In this document: positions 49,543-58,813 of the stretch, one piece after another
How the letters are laid out: each line of letters starts with the position of its first letter
How positions within the stretch are numbered: position 1 is the first letter of the stretch
Position numbers and translations under genes: made by a program
Notes under the pieces: model-generated
What the model was told of the DNA's origin: nothing
What the model saw: only the letters and a program-made list of their open reading frames with translations
Databases searched by the model: none
Origin: Pantoea anthophila
Lineage (GTDB): Bacteria; Pseudomonadota; Gammaproteobacteria; Enterobacterales; Enterobacteriaceae
Direction: 5' to 3'
Length of the DNA: 64,000 bases
NCBI RefSeq assembly: GCF_006494375.1
Contig: NZ_VHIZ01000050.1
Coordinates: 62,001 to 126,000, forward strand

Positions 49543-50181
49543 TTAATGCTCCGGCTGCAGCAGTTGAGTGAGCTGAGCCTGAAGCCGGGCGACCTGCTGT
49601 TCCAGGGTGGCCACACGCCTCGCCAGATCGCCCTGCTCTTCCGGCTCATCGGCGGACAGTGGCGTGTCGCTCTCCCCGGGCAGCAGATGCATAAAGCGGC
49701 TTTCGCGCTTGCCCGGCTCGCGCGTCAGGCGGATCACCCGGGCGCTGTCGTCACGCTGCATCAGGCCTTCCAGCGTCTGTTCTGTTTCGCTGACGTCACT
49801 GAACTCATGAAGACGGCCGCTGCGGGTGCGCAGTTCGCCTGGCGTCTGCGGACCGCGCAGCATCAGTAACGTCAGCACGGCAACTTCGGCGCTGTTCAGC
49901 TTCAGCGTACCAAAGGCGGAGTTACAGAAACGCTGCTCATATTTCACGACCCGCTGACCGGACGCGCTGCTGGCGGTAACCAGATGCCGCTTCACCAGCT
50001 GATCGAGTTCATCCTGTACCGCGCTTTCACTCAGCTCCATCACCGGCTCGCGGTTTGATTTCTGGTTACAGGCCACCACGACTCCATTCAGTGACAGCGG
50101 ATACTGTTCCGGCGTGGTGACCTGCTTCTCCAGCAGGCAGCCCAGCACGCGCAGCGCCTGCGCCGATAAAGCCATCTTCAT
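49543..50181 (-). CDS. yceH: YceH, DUF480 protein
   Basis: Conserved cytoplasmic protein with two winged-helix-like domains, role unknown. The ATG at 50181 ([20 protein letters not shown]) has GAGGA about 7 bases upstream and gives 212 residues; a GTG at 50205 would add 8 residues without similarity. Motifs [20 protein letters not shown] and [12 protein letters not shown] match the family. A coiled-coil-like end ([20 protein letters not shown]) follows. The start overlaps the rimJ end by 15 positions less the start choice, implying coupling. Confidence 0.92.
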   Translation of the reverse strand: MKMALSAQALRVLGCLLEKQVTTPEQYPLSLNGVVVACNQKSNREPVMELSESAVQDELDQLVKRHLVTASSASGQRVVKYEQRFCNSAFGTLKLNSAEVAVLTLLMLRGPQTPGELRTRSGRLHEFSDVSETEQTLEGLMQRDDSARVIRLTREPGKRESRFMHLLPGESDTPLSADEPEEQGDLARRVATLEQQVARLQAQLTQLLQPEH

Positions 50182-50194
50182 GCTTGCGTCCTCA

Positions 50195-50788
50195 TTATTG
50201 TCCACGCCGATCAGGCGTCCATTCCCGCTGGGTTAATGCTGTCAGCACGTGATCCTGCCAGCGTCCGTCAATCAGCAGATAGTCTTTCGCATATCCCTCT
50301 TTCTCAAAACCAAGGCGCGCCAGCAGGTCGCCGCTGCGCTGGTTGTGCGGCATGTAGTTCGCCATGATGCGGTGAATATGCTGCTGACGCTGCATGTAGC
50401 GGATAGCAGACTGTAACGCTTCAAACATCAGCCCCTGTCCCTGCCACTTTTCGCCCAGCGAATAGCCGAGATAACAGGCGTGAAAGGAACCGCGCAGTAC
50501 GTTGCTGAAGTTGGCTACGCCGCGCACTTCGGTTTCTTCGCTGTCCATCAGAATAAAATAGAAGGCCGAGCCCTGCTTATGCATGTCGGCGATCAGCCCC
50601 AGCCGCGCCTGCCAGCCGGAGGGATAGCAGTGACTGTCATCGCGCACGGGCTCCCACGGTTTTAAAAACAGGCGGTTTTCCGCGTAGTAATCTGCCATTC
50701 GCCAGGCGTCACGTTCGTGAACCAGACGGACCACCAGCCGATCGGTGGTTAAGCGCACCCTGGGCGCGGCAGAACGATAGCCAAACAT
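50195..50788 (-). CDS. rimJ: RimJ, ribosomal protein S5 alanine N-acetyltransferase
   Basis: GNAT enzyme that acetylates the N-terminal Ala of ribosomal protein S5 and also assists 30S assembly. The ATG at 50788 gives [20 protein letters not shown] and 197 residues, near E. coli (194). GNAT motifs are seen in [19 protein letters not shown] and [20 protein letters not shown]. First gene of rimJ-yceH-mviM. In E. coli mdtH lies between rimJ and grxB; no such gene is present here. Confidence 0.96.
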   Translation of the reverse strand: MFGYRSAAPRVRLTTDRLVVRLVHERDAWRMADYYAENRLFLKPWEPVRDDSHCYPSGWQARLGLIADMHKQGSAFYFILMDSEETEVRGVANFSNVLRGSFHACYLGYSLGEKWQGQGLMFEALQSAIRYMQRQQHIHRIMANYMPHNQRSGDLLARLGFEKEGYAKDYLLIDGRWQDHVLTALTQREWTPDRRGQ

Positions 50789-51083
50789 CCTGACTCCTGA
50801 AATCAATGGCTGAGAGTGAAAGCCGTCATTATCTGGCTTTCACTATAACCGCCGCCTGGGCTGCGGTAAAACATTACGGATTTTTTGCCGTAAAGAGGTT
50901 GATTTTGTTGTGTTATCACCGCCCAGACGCTCCTGCTCAGGCGTCATCAACGCCCGTTCAGCCCGGCCATCTGTCGGGCTGGTTTGCCGGGAGGGGGAAT
51001 CTCTTCCATACTTTTCAGGCGCCCGGAACAGGATGAAATGATTCACTCTGTTAAACATTAACCTGTAAACGAGGGAGATCAGG

Positions 51084-51731
51084 ATGAAGCTCTATATCTA
51101 CGACCACTGCCCCTTCTGTGTGAAAGCGCGCATGATTTTTGGTCTGAAGAACTTGCCGGTTGAGCTGGTGGTCATGCTCAATGACGATGAAGAGACGCCT
51201 CAGCGACTGATCGGCCAGAAAATGGCGCCTGTCCTGCAGAAAAAGGATGGCAGCGCGATGCCGGAAAGCATGGAGATTGTGCACTATGTCGACCAGCAGG
51301 ATGGCAAACCGCTGATTACCGGTGCGCTCGATCCGGCCATTGGCGACTGGCTGCGTCACATGAACAGCTACGTGAATAAGCTACTGCTGCCGCGCATTGC
51401 CGAGGCCCCTTTTGCGGAGTTTGCCACCCCGGCGGCGCGTGACTATTTCCGCGCGAAAAAGCAGGCCAGCATCGGTGATTTTGAGGAGCTGAAAACGCAT
51501 TCGGCCGGACTGATTAAAAAAGTCAGCGGCGATCTGCGCAAACTGGACGGCCTGATCGTCCAGCCTAATGCGGTTAACGGCGAGCTGTCGGAAGATGATT
51601 TCAGCCTCTTCCCGCTGCTGCGCTCCCTGACGCTGGTTCCGGGCATCGACTGGCCAGCACGGGTCGCTGACTACCGTGACAATATGGCCAAACAGACCCA
51701 GGTCAATCTGCTCTCTTCTATTGCGCAGTAA
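51084..51731 (+). CDS. grxB: GrxB, glutaredoxin 2
   Basis: GST-like glutaredoxin that reduces disulphides with glutathione. 215 residues with active-site CPFC (Cys9, Cys12) in MKLYIYDHCPFCVKARMIFG, the thioredoxin-fold cis-Pro region KMAPVLQKKDG, and an all-helical C-terminal domain. A GAGG ribosome-binding site precedes the ATG. It diverges from rimJ across about 295 bases that hold promoters and no convincing gene. Confidence 0.97.
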   Translation: MKLYIYDHCPFCVKARMIFGLKNLPVELVVMLNDDEETPQRLIGQKMAPVLQKKDGSAMPESMEIVHYVDQQDGKPLITGALDPAIGDWLRHMNSYVNKLLLPRIAEAPFAEFATPAARDYFRAKKQASIGDFEELKTHSAGLIKKVSGDLRKLDGLIVQPNAVNGELSEDDFSLFPLLRSLTLVPGIDWPARVADYRDNMAKQTQVNLLSSIAQ

Positions 51732-51846
51732 TCCCGCCCGGATGAGAGACGCCGCGGCGTTTCTCATCCCTTTTCTGATGACACCTCTCACGCATTCAGG
51801 CAGGCTATATCCTGTTAACTGACTTTGTTATTCAGGATCTAGAAAG

Positions 51847-52410
51847 ATGAAAAATGTATTTTTCGGGCTGACTGCCCTGATGTTTGTGCTGCTGGCAAGC
51901 GGCTGCAATCAACTGACCCAGTACACCATCAGCGAACAGGAAGTGAATCAGGCGCTGCAAAAGCATAACAACTACGAGAAAGACATTGGCGTGTCCGGTC
52001 TGGTCAATGCGCATATTGTCCTGAACAATCTCACCAGCCAGATCGGCCGCACAGAACCTGGCAAAGTGTCGCTCTCCGGCAATGCAAAGATTAACGTCAC
52101 CTCTCTGTTCGGCCCGCAGCAGGCTGACATGCAGCTGACGATGCGCGCACAGCCCGTCTATGACCCACAGCAGGGGGCGATCTTTCTGCGCGATCTGGAG
52201 ATAACCGACGCACAGGTGGCGCCGGAGAAAATGGCCGCCATCATGAAAACCCTGACGCCTTATCTGAATCAGTCGCTGAAGAGCTATTTCGATCAAAACC
52301 CGGCTTACCGTCTCAGCGCTGACCGCAGTAAAGGTGAGTCACTGGCGAAAAAATTTGCCAAAGGACTGGAAGTCAGACCGGGCGAACTGGTTATCCCCTT
52401 CACGCAGTAA
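51847..52410 (+). CDS. yceB: YceB, DUF1439 lipoprotein
   Basis: Predicted lipoprotein of 187 residues, family DUF1439, function unknown. Signal MKNVFFGLTALMFVLLASGC with lipobox Cys20; residues NQ follow, so outer-membrane sorting is expected. The domain resembles the LptE/TULIP-like folds in hydrophobic strand pattern, e.g. VSGLVNAHIVLNNLTSQIG. Between grxB and pyrC, ended by a strong terminator. Confidence 0.93.
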   Translation: MKNVFFGLTALMFVLLASGCNQLTQYTISEQEVNQALQKHNNYEKDIGVSGLVNAHIVLNNLTSQIGRTEPGKVSLSGNAKINVTSLFGPQQADMQLTMRAQPVYDPQQGAIFLRDLEITDAQVAPEKMAAIMKTLTPYLNQSLKSYFDQNPAYRLSADRSKGESLAKKFAKGLEVRPGELVIPFTQ

Positions 52411-52417
52411 TCCCGTT

Positions 52418-52444
52418 TGCCGCGCCATCCGGCGCGGATTTTTG
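52418..52444 (+). terminator. Terminator of yceB
   Basis: CCGCGCC (52420-52426) pairs with GGCGCGG (52431-52437), followed by ATTTTT. Confidence 0.9.
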
Positions 52445-52463
52445 CTGTCAGCAGAAAAAGCAG

Positions 52464-52504
52464 GTGCAAACGGTTGCCTGAATCCTTATGCTTAGACCCC
52501 GGCC
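52464..52504 (+). promoter_or_regulatory. pyrC: pyrC promoter with PurR-type box and leader hairpin start
   Basis: GTGCAAACGGTTGCCT (52464-52479) matches the PurR box form. A -10-like TATGCT lies at 52487-52492, placing initiation at the CCCCGG run (52497-52502), either at a C or at a G. A C-start transcript begins with CCGGC (52499-52503) that pairs with GCCGG (52530-52534), covering the GGAG ribosome-binding site, as in the known E. coli pyrC pyrimidine switch. Confidence 0.7.
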
Positions 52505-52544
52505 AAAACATGCCTTCTGTTTCCTTTCTGCCGGAGCTTCACTG

Positions 52545-53588
52545 ATGACAGCACAACCTCAGCAACTTACCCTGCGTCGCCCTGACGACTGGCACATTCA
52601 TCTGCGTGACGATGAGATGCTTAAAACGGTCCTGCCCTACACCAGCGCGGTTAATGGTCGTGCCATCGTGATGCCTAACCTGGTGCCGCCGGTGACCAGC
52701 GTGGCGGCAGGAGAAGCGTACCGCGACCGCATCCTGGCCGCGCTGCCCGCCGATCACGCCTTTACGCCGCTGATGACCTGTTATCTTACTGACTCACTGG
52801 ATCCGGATGAGCTTGAGCGTGGCTTCACATCCGGTCTGTTTACCGCCGCCAAGCTCTATCCGGCTCATGCCACCACTAACTCCAGCCACGGCGTCACCAA
52901 TATCGCCTCCATCGCCCGCGTGCTGGAGCGGATGCAGCAGCTGGGTATGCCGCTGCTGGTTCATGGCGAAGTCACCGATGCCCATATCGACATTTTTGAT
53001 CGCGAAGCCCGCTTCATTGACACGGTGATGGTGCCGCTGCGCAGTCAGTTTCCGGGGCTGAAAGTGGTGATGGAGCATATCACCACCCAGGATGCCGCGG
53101 ATTATGTCGCTGCTGCCGATGAGACGCTGGGCGCGACCATTACGCCGCAGCACCTGATGTTTAACCGCAACCACATGCTGGTGGGCGGAATTCGCCCGCA
53201 TCTTTACTGCCTGCCGATTCTCAAGCGCAATGTGCATCAGGACGCGCTGCGCAGGGTCGTAGCCAGCGGTCATCCGCGTTTCTTCCTCGGCACCGACACC
53301 GCTCCGCATCTGCAGCATCTTAAAGAGTCTGCCTGTGGCTGCGCGGGCGTATTTAATGCGCCGACCTCGCTGGCGGCCTACGCGACCGTGTTTGAAGAGC
53401 TGAATGCGCTGGACCATTTCGAAGCGTTCTGTTCTGAAAACGGCCCGCGTTTCTATGGCCTGCCGCTGAATGAAGGCACAATTACCCTGGTGCGTGAGCC
53501 CTGGCAGGTGCCGGCGTCCATCGCGCTGGGCAGTGACGCTCTGATTCCTTTCCTCGCGGGTGAAACGCTCAACTGGCGCGTTGCATAA
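52545..53588 (+). CDS. pyrC: PyrC, dihydroorotase
   Basis: Zinc enzyme of pyrimidine synthesis that cyclises carbamoyl-aspartate to dihydroorotate. The ATG at 52545 ([20 protein letters not shown]) has GGAG upstream and gives 347 residues. Metal-binding motif DWHIHLRD (His17, His19), carbamylated Lys in [28 protein letters not shown] and FLGTDTAPH follow. This is the short type II enzyme. Expression is probably set by pyrimidine level through the leader. Confidence 0.98.
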   Translation: MTAQPQQLTLRRPDDWHIHLRDDEMLKTVLPYTSAVNGRAIVMPNLVPPVTSVAAGEAYRDRILAALPADHAFTPLMTCYLTDSLDPDELERGFTSGLFTAAKLYPAHATTNSSHGVTNIASIARVLERMQQLGMPLLVHGEVTDAHIDIFDREARFIDTVMVPLRSQFPGLKVVMEHITTQDAADYVAAADETLGATITPQHLMFNRNHMLVGGIRPHLYCLPILKRNVHQDALRRVVASGHPRFFLGTDTAPHLQHLKESACGCAGVFNAPTSLAAYATVFEELNALDHFEAFCSENGPRFYGLPLNEGTITLVREPWQVPASIALGSDALIPFLAGETLNWRVA

Positions 53589-53612
53589 TTTTGCTTGCCT
53601 CCGGCGGATGAA

Positions 53613-53632
53613 TACTGTAAATATATACAGTA
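53613..53632. promoter_or_regulatory. dinI: LexA (SOS) box of dinI
   Basis: TACTGTAAATATATACAGTA is nearly the consensus TACTGTATATATATACAGTA; the CTGT-N8-ACAG core is perfect. It lies 19 bases before the dinI ATG and must cover the promoter. Confidence 0.95.
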
Positions 53633-53650
53633 TCTTATCCGGAGGCTGCT

Positions 53651-53896
53651 ATGCGTGTTGAAATTACCGTATCAAATACCCGACCTCTTCCTGCTGGCGC
53701 GATAGAGGCGTTAAGCGATGAACTGTCGCGCCGCATTGACGAACAGTTCCCTGACTCGACCAATCACGTCAAGGTGCGTTATGCCAGTGCCAACAATCTC
53801 AGCGTGCTGGGCGGTGGAAAAGAGACGCGCGACCAGATCAGCGAAATCCTGCAACAGACGTGGGAGAGTGCTGACGACTGGTTCATTACTGATTAA
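53651..53896 (+). CDS. dinI: DinI, SOS response modulator of RecA
   Basis: Small acidic protein that binds RecA filaments and tunes co-protease activity during SOS. 81 residues, the family length. It begins MRVEITVSNTRPLPAGAIEA and has ELSRRIDEQFPDSTNHVKVR and ETRDQISEILQQTWESADDW, the acidic C-terminal helix that mimics DNA. A LexA box lies in front of it and a terminator after it, so it is a single-gene SOS unit. Confidence 0.97.
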   Translation: MRVEITVSNTRPLPAGAIEALSDELSRRIDEQFPDSTNHVKVRYASANNLSVLGGGKETRDQISEILQQTWESADDWFITD

Positions 53897-53910
53897 CCGC
53901 CACTGTGCTT

Positions 53911-53940
53911 TTTTTCCGGGTGTCGCCACCCGGTTTTTTT
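53911..53940 (+). terminator. Terminator of dinI
   Basis: CCGGGTG (53916-53922) pairs with CACCCGG (53927-53933), followed by TTTTTTT. Confidence 0.92.
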
Positions 53941-54041
53941 ATCTTTTCTCCCCTCTCGCACTTCCCTCTTCCTGCATCTAGACTCTTACTGATCAATGCC
54001 CTATCCTTGCGCTCGTCACGCATAACAGGAGGTGCGACACC

Positions 54042-54314
54042 ATGACTACTGATAAACCGGAAGAGGCGATGACCTTTGGTGAGTTGTTAGCACTGATTGG
54101 TGATCAGCAGCGTCGTTTAACGGTGCTGGAAAATGCCTTTTCCAGTCTGATTTTCTGTCTTGACGATCGTGCCAGCCAGCTGCTGGTGCACAATCTGTCG
54201 CTGGAAGCCCAGAATCAAAACCATGATGAACAGCTTCAGCAACATTTTGCCCGTCTGGCAGAATCCCTGCAGAAACGCGTCGGCGGCATCGTACCAGACA
54301 GCCCGGCGCTCTGA
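54042..54314 (+). CDS. Small helical protein of unknown function
   Basis: A 90-residue protein that I do not recognise. ATG 54042 follows an AGGAGG ribosome-binding site 6 bases upstream, which strongly supports translation. It is mostly helical and polar, with MTFGELLALIGDQQRRLTVL and NAFSSLIFCLDDRASQLLVH followed by a Gln-rich helix (EAQNQNHDEQLQQHFARLAE). The size and helix-turn layout faintly resemble RssB anti-adaptors such as IraP, but I cannot demonstrate homology. It lies between dinI and bssS and has its own terminator (54361-54386). Confidence 0.75.
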   Translation: MTTDKPEEAMTFGELLALIGDQQRRLTVLENAFSSLIFCLDDRASQLLVHNLSLEAQNQNHDEQLQQHFARLAESLQKRVGGIVPDSPAL

Positions 54315-54355
54315 ACCGGCGGCCTGCCCCGCTTTTTGGCCTGCCCACTGAATCG

Positions 54356-54390
54356 TAAAAAAAATGCCTGCCTGCCAGGCATTTTATTTT
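54356..54390 (+). terminator. Terminator after the 90-residue gene
   Basis: AAAATGCCTG (54361-54370) pairs with CAGGCATTTT (54376-54385) with T-rich sequence after it. It is also possible as a reverse-strand terminator. Confidence 0.85.
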
Positions 54391-54470
54391 TTGACTCCTG
54401 CCTGTTAAAAGCGAATATTCTGTGAGAAGCTGACTCACGGCATTTTTTAAACAGTGACACCCGGGTTTAC

Positions 54471-54479
54471 TGTTATAAT
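54471..54479 (+). promoter_or_regulatory. bssS: Extended -10 promoter of bssS
   Basis: TGTTATAAT is a perfect extended -10 element (TGnTATAAT). The -35 region is weak. It would start a leader of about 70 bases before the bssS ATG at 54556. Confidence 0.75.
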
Positions 54480-54555
54480 TGTTTCGCTATCGGAATAAAA
54501 AAGCCGCATTGAACCTCATCATGCACTTCGTTTAACGAGTAATAAGGAGGTTATA

Positions 54556-54810
54556 ATGGACAGAAGAAAAGACGTTATTCAGACTCACCCGCTGGTGGGC
54601 TGGGATATCAGTACCGTTGATAGCTATGACGCCATGATGATCCGCCTGCACTCGCTGTCGTCGCAGGATCAAAAAGAAGAAGAAGCGGATGTTGGCCCCA
54701 CCTACTGGCTGACAACGGATGTGGCAAGGCAGTTCATCTCGATCCTCGAAGCAGGCATCGCCAAGATTGAATCAGCCGAGCAGATGGAACGACTCCTCAG
54801 TAAGCATTAG
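54556..54810 (+). CDS. bssS: BssS, biofilm regulator
   Basis: 84-residue cytoplasmic protein of the BssS (YceP) family, reported in E. coli to affect biofilm and indole-linked gene expression; its biochemical role is not known. The conserved blocks VIQTHPLVGWDISTVDSYDA and LTTDVARQFISILEAGIAKI are essentially those of E. coli. The middle (HSLSSQDQKEEEADV) is variable. AAGGAGG lies before the ATG; a terminator follows. Confidence 0.96.
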   Translation: MDRRKDVIQTHPLVGWDISTVDSYDAMMIRLHSLSSQDQKEEEADVGPTYWLTTDVARQFISILEAGIAKIESAEQMERLLSKH

Positions 54811-54822
54811 TTTCTGCCACAT

Positions 54823-54851
54823 CAAAGGGGCACCCTCAGGGGTGCCTTTTT
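54823..54851 (+). terminator. Terminator of bssS
   Basis: GGCACCC (54829-54835) pairs with GGGTGCC (54840-54846), flanked by AAAG and TTTTT. Confidence 0.92.
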
Positions 54852-54903
54852 CGTTTCTGTTTCGGTATGCTGTTGATTATCTGACTCTTAGAGCGTAGTT
54901 ACC

Positions 54904-56016
54904 ATGATTTATGATCTTATCGTCGTTGGCAGCGGCTCAGTAGGTGCGGCGGCTGGCTACTATGCCACCCAGGCAGGCCTCTCGGTATTAATGATCGACA
55001 GCGCCCACCCTCCTCACAATCAGGGCACGCATCATGGCGAGAGCCGTCTGATTCGTCACGCCTACGGCGAAGGCGAACGTTATGTGCCGCTGGTGCTGCG
55101 GGCGCAGACGCTGTGGGATGAACTGGAACAGCGAGCCGGTGAGCGCATTATGCATCGCAGCGGCGTGCTTAACCTCGCCCCTCACGACTCCCCTTTTATC
55201 CGCAACGTTATCGACAGCGCAAGCCGCTGGCAGCTTAACATTGAGGTGATGCAGCCCGGGGAAGTGCGTCAGCGCTGGCCACAGATTAACGTACCAGAGG
55301 GCTATCTGGGCGTATTTGAGCCGCAGTCGGGCTTCCTGAAATGTGAACAGGCGGTGCGCAGCTGGGTTCAGCTGGCGGAACAGGCAGGCTGTGCCCAGCT
55401 GTTCAACTGCCCGGTCTCAGAACTGGGACGGGATGGCGACCTTCAACAGGTTACAACGCTGGATGGTGTCTATCGCGGCCGTAAAATGGTGGTCAGCGCC
55501 GGTACGTGGGTCGGAAAACTCATCCCGAATCTGCCGGTTGCCCCTACCCGTAAGGTGTTTGCCTGGTATCAGGCTGATGGTCGCTACAGTGAGAACAACA
55601 GGTTCCCGGGCTTTACCGTCGAGATGCGTGATGGCAGCCAGTTCTATGGCTTCCCGGCCGACAATAACGCCCTGAAAGTGGGTCGTCACGATGGCGGACA
55701 GCCGATGCAGCAGCCTGAAGATCGTAAACCCTTCGGTGCCGTGGCGGCAGATGGCAGTGAAGCTTTTGGCTTCCTGCGCCAGTTCTTACCGGGCGTCGGT
55801 GTCTGTCTGCATGGCGAAGCGTGCAGCTACGACTTCAGCCCGGATGAAGATTTTATTATTGATACGCTGCCGGACGAACCCAATCGCCTGCTGATAACCG
55901 GACTCAGCGGACACGGCTTTAAATTTGCCAGCGTGCTGGGCGAACTGGCCGCGGAATTTGCGCAGCAGAAACCTTTTTCCTTTGATCTCTCTCCGTTCCG
56001 CCTTTCGCGTTTCTGA
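54904..56016 (+). CDS. solA: SolA, N-methyl-L-tryptophan oxidase
   Basis: FAD-dependent amine oxidase of the monomeric sarcosine oxidase family, oxidatively demethylating N-methyl-tryptophan. 370 residues with the dinucleotide motif [14 protein letters not shown] at residues 7-20, [15 protein letters not shown] (family motif near residue 42), and a cysteine in [18 protein letters not shown]; this region holds the covalent flavin attachment Cys of the family. It ends with [20 protein letters not shown], an FAD contact. Transcribed alone between bssS and yceJ. Confidence 0.95.
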   Translation: MIYDLIVVGSGSVGAAAGYYATQAGLSVLMIDSAHPPHNQGTHHGESRLIRHAYGEGERYVPLVLRAQTLWDELEQRAGERIMHRSGVLNLAPHDSPFIRNVIDSASRWQLNIEVMQPGEVRQRWPQINVPEGYLGVFEPQSGFLKCEQAVRSWVQLAEQAGCAQLFNCPVSELGRDGDLQQVTTLDGVYRGRKMVVSAGTWVGKLIPNLPVAPTRKVFAWYQADGRYSENNRFPGFTVEMRDGSQFYGFPADNNALKVGRHDGGQPMQQPEDRKPFGAVAADGSEAFGFLRQFLPGVGVCLHGEACSYDFSPDEDFIIDTLPDEPNRLLITGLSGHGFKFASVLGELAAEFAQQKPFSFDLSPFRLSRF

Positions 56017-56310
56017 CTCTGCAAACGGATGGCATCACAGGGTGGCATCCTGCTGACAAAGATTGACGCAACCTGAATTTCACTGACAAAAATTCGCCCT
56101 TATTTCGCCCTGATTGTTCATTTGGGCGGAATGAGGTTGACCGTTTTCCCCTCATCAAAATTATTATTCAGTAATATTGCCCATTTCCCTGCCTTTTTAT
56201 TCAACCTTTTCCGATGATTTTTTTAAGTTTATAGAAGCGTAAGGGCGATTGCTTTTATATTTCATAATGTGGATGCTTATTTCATATTATTTCTACGTGA
56301 CGCTCAGATT

Positions 56311-56886
56311 ATGTTATTACGTAATACACCGCATCAGTTTGGCCGGGTTGCTGTGCTGCTGCACTGGTCGATGGCGCTGGCCATTTATGGCATGTTTGCG
56401 CTGGGATTATGGATGGTCGGTCTGGGCTATTACGACAGCTGGTATCACGACGCCCCGGAAATTCATAAAAGTATTGGCGTGCTGCTGTTACTGACGCTGA
56501 TTATCCGCCTGGTGTGGCGCGTTATTTCGCCGCCGCCCAGGCCCCTGAGCAGCCATTCCCCTCTGGTGCGCATCAGTTCTGTCGTGGCACACCTGTTACT
56601 TTATACCCTGCTGCTGGCCATTCTGATCAGCGGCTATCTCATCTCCACCGCCGACGGTAAACCCATCGCCGTGTTCAGCTGGTTTACGCTGCCTGCCCTG
56701 TTCAGCGGTGCAGGCGAGCAGGCCGACCTCGCAGGCGATATTCACCTCTGGCTGGCCTGGAGTGTGGTGATCCTGTCGATCCTGCACGGTCTGGCTGCGA
56801 TAAAACACCATGTTATCGATCGCGATAACACCTTAAAACGGATGTCAGGTTTACGACTCCCCTTACCCTCTGAAAAGGACAGATAA
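56311..56886 (+). CDS. yceJ: YceJ, cytochrome b561 family protein
   Basis: Inner-membrane dihaem cytochrome b561-like protein with four helices, predicted to exchange electrons with quinones; partner unknown. The ATG at 56311 gives [20 protein letters not shown] and 191 residues. Haem-ligand histidines appear in [18 protein letters not shown] and [11 protein letters not shown]. No clear ribosome-binding site precedes 56311, so the start is uncertain; an ATG at 56269 also fits the frame but lacks similarity. yceI starts 1 base after its stop. Confidence 0.88.
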   Translation: MLLRNTPHQFGRVAVLLHWSMALAIYGMFALGLWMVGLGYYDSWYHDAPEIHKSIGVLLLLTLIIRLVWRVISPPPRPLSSHSPLVRISSVVAHLLLYTLLLAILISGYLISTADGKPIAVFSWFTLPALFSGAGEQADLAGDIHLWLAWSVVILSILHGLAAIKHHVIDRDNTLKRMSGLRLPLPSEKDR

Positions 56887-56887
56887 T

Positions 56888-57463
56888 ATGTTGAAGAAAA
56901 GTCTGCTGACGATGACCGCGGCCAGCCTGCTGCTCGGTTCCCTGAGTGCCAGTGCCGCTGACTACAAAATTGATAAAGAGGGGCAGCACGCCTTTATTCA
57001 GTTTCGCATCCAGCATCTGGGTTACAGCTGGCTCTACGGTACCTTTAAAGATTTCGATGGCCGCTTCACCTTTGATGAGAAGAACCCTGCCGCCGATAAA
57101 GTCGAGGTGACGATTAATACCAGCAGCGTGGATACCAACCATGCTGAACGTGACAAACATCTGCGCAGCGCGGATTTCCTGAACAGCAGTAAAAATCCGC
57201 AGGCGACTTTTAAATCCACGTCAGTGAAGAAAGAGGGCGATGAATTAGAGATTACCGGCGATCTGACGCTGAACGGCGTCACGAAGCCGGTGACGCTGGA
57301 GGCGAAGAAGCTGGGTGAAGGCAAAGATCCGTGGGGCGGTTATCGTGCAGGCTTTGAAGCGGAAGGTGAAATTGCGCTGAAAGATTTTAATATAACGAAA
57401 GATCTGGGGCCAGCCTCGCAGAAGGTTCAGCTGATGATCTCGGTGGAAGGTGTGCGTCAGTAA
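56888..57463 (+). CDS. yceI: YceI, periplasmic lipocalin-like protein
   Basis: Secreted beta-barrel of the YceI family, which binds polyisoprenoid lipids such as ubiquinone; pairing with the b561-like YceJ suggests a joint redox role. 191 residues with signal peptide [20 protein letters not shown], cleavage after ASA. The mature part has [40 protein letters not shown] and [20 protein letters not shown], the family core. The gene is translationally linked to yceJ. Confidence 0.94.
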   Translation: MLKKSLLTMTAASLLLGSLSASAADYKIDKEGQHAFIQFRIQHLGYSWLYGTFKDFDGRFTFDEKNPAADKVEVTINTSSVDTNHAERDKHLRSADFLNSSKNPQATFKSTSVKKEGDELEITGDLTLNGVTKPVTLEAKKLGEGKDPWGGYRAGFEAEGEIALKDFNITKDLGPASQKVQLMISVEGVRQ

Positions 57464-57467
57464 AGCC

Positions 57468-57500
57468 GCAGGCCGCCTGAATCAGCGTTCAGGCGGCCAC
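57468..57500. terminator. Terminator-like stem between yceI and trhO
   Basis: GGCCGCCTGA (57471-57480) pairs perfectly with TCAGGCGGCC (57489-57498). It separates the convergent yceI and trhO genes. T-runs are short on both sides, so it may work as an mRNA-protecting stem as well. Confidence 0.75.
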
Positions 57501-57510
57501 GTTTACCGCT

Positions 57511-58560
57511 TTATGACTTCTTCGGCGCGGGAATGGTCATGTTTAACAGGCCACGCGACTTGTTAAAGATTTTATTGCCATTCTCTCGTCCGGCACGACG
57601 GGCGCGCTGCTCTTCCGGAGAGAGCTTCGCCTCTTCCTGACAGATCGGACTGCAGCAGTTCTCAAACTTCTCGGCGCAGCTCTTGCACTGAATAAACAGC
57701 AGATGACAGCCGTCATTCACGCAGTTGACGTGGGTATCGCAGGGCTCACCACACTGATGGCAGTTTGCCAGCACATCGTCAGAAATCCGCTCCCCCATCC
57801 GCTCATCAAAGACAAAGTTTTTGCCTTTGAATCTGACCGGCAAGCCCTGTTCACGGGCGCGGCGGGCGTACTCGATGATGCCACCCTCGATATGGTAGAC
57901 ATCTTCAAAACCGTTATGCCGCATCCAGGCACTGGCCTTTTCGCAGCGGATGCCGCCGGTGCAGTACATGACGATCTTTTTATCTTTCTGCTCCCTGAGC
58001 ATATCCACGGCCATTGGCAGCTGGTCACGGAAGGTGTCTGCCGGCACTTCCAGCGCGTTGTCAAAACGGCCCACTTCATATTCGTAGTGGTTTCGCATAT
58101 CGACAAACAGCGCGTCCGGATCGTCCAGCATGGCGTTGACTTCCGCCGCTTTCAGGTAGTGACCAACATTGCTTGCGTCGAAGCTGCTGTCCTCAATACC
58201 GTCCGCCACGATGCGATCGCGCACTTTCAGGCGCAGTACCCAGAACGACTTTCCATCATCATCCAGAGCAACGTTCATACGCAGGTTGTTCAGCGCCGGA
58301 TCGAACGCATACAGCCAGGCCTTCATCTTTTCATACTGGCTGGCGGGCACGCTGATCTGCGCGTTGATGCCTTCATGGGCAACATAGACGCGACCAAACA
58401 CCTTGAGGGCGGTCAGGCCAACATAGAGCGCATCGCGGAAGGCTTTAGGATCGGCAATCTGGAAATACTTATAAAAAGAGACAGTGGTGCGCGGCTCAGT
58501 TTCAGCCAGCATGCGCGCCTTCAGCTCTTTATTGGAAACGAGGTTATGTAACACTGGCAT
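57511..58560 (-). CDS. trhO: TrhO, tRNA uridine-34 hydroxylase (YceA)
   Basis: Rhodanese-domain enzyme that hydroxylates U34 in tRNAs using oxygen, one of the two routes to 5-hydroxyuridine. The ATG at 58560 gives [20 protein letters not shown] and 349 residues; the longer frame has no similarity. N-terminal domain ([20 protein letters not shown]), rhodanese loop [13 protein letters not shown] with the active Cys, and a Cys-rich C-terminal tail ([30 protein letters not shown]) that likely holds zinc. Alone on the minus strand. Confidence 0.95.
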   Translation of the reverse strand: MPVLHNLVSNKELKARMLAETEPRTTVSFYKYFQIADPKAFRDALYVGLTALKVFGRVYVAHEGINAQISVPASQYEKMKAWLYAFDPALNNLRMNVALDDDGKSFWVLRLKVRDRIVADGIEDSSFDASNVGHYLKAAEVNAMLDDPDALFVDMRNHYEYEVGRFDNALEVPADTFRDQLPMAVDMLREQKDKKIVMYCTGGIRCEKASAWMRHNGFEDVYHIEGGIIEYARRAREQGLPVRFKGKNFVFDERMGERISDDVLANCHQCGEPCDTHVNCVNDGCHLLFIQCKSCAEKFENCCSPICQEEAKLSPEEQRARRAGRENGNKIFNKSRGLLNMTIPAPKKS

Positions 58561-58813
58561 GGTGTTCTTTCCTGTTATCAATAGGAGAAAATTAGCGAGC
58601 ACATGATACCTGATTTCAGGTGTATGCAAAGCGTTGCGTCAGGACCGATAGTCAGTTGCTGTTTTTTCCGGCACTCGCGGCGGCTTTCTCCCCGCTCATT
58701 GAGGCCCGGTTCCATCAGCGATATTTAAGCGAACGTTAAAAACTGGCACAATAGTGTAAATCAATGAGATATCAGCACCGCAGGGTGCATGACGCAGGAA
58801 AATTAACCTTCAC

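Noticed and set aside
50806..51036. A 76-codon open frame between rimJ and grxB.
   Set aside because: No ribosome-binding site, mixed composition, and it covers the divergent promoter region. It is not an mdtH remnant by sequence.
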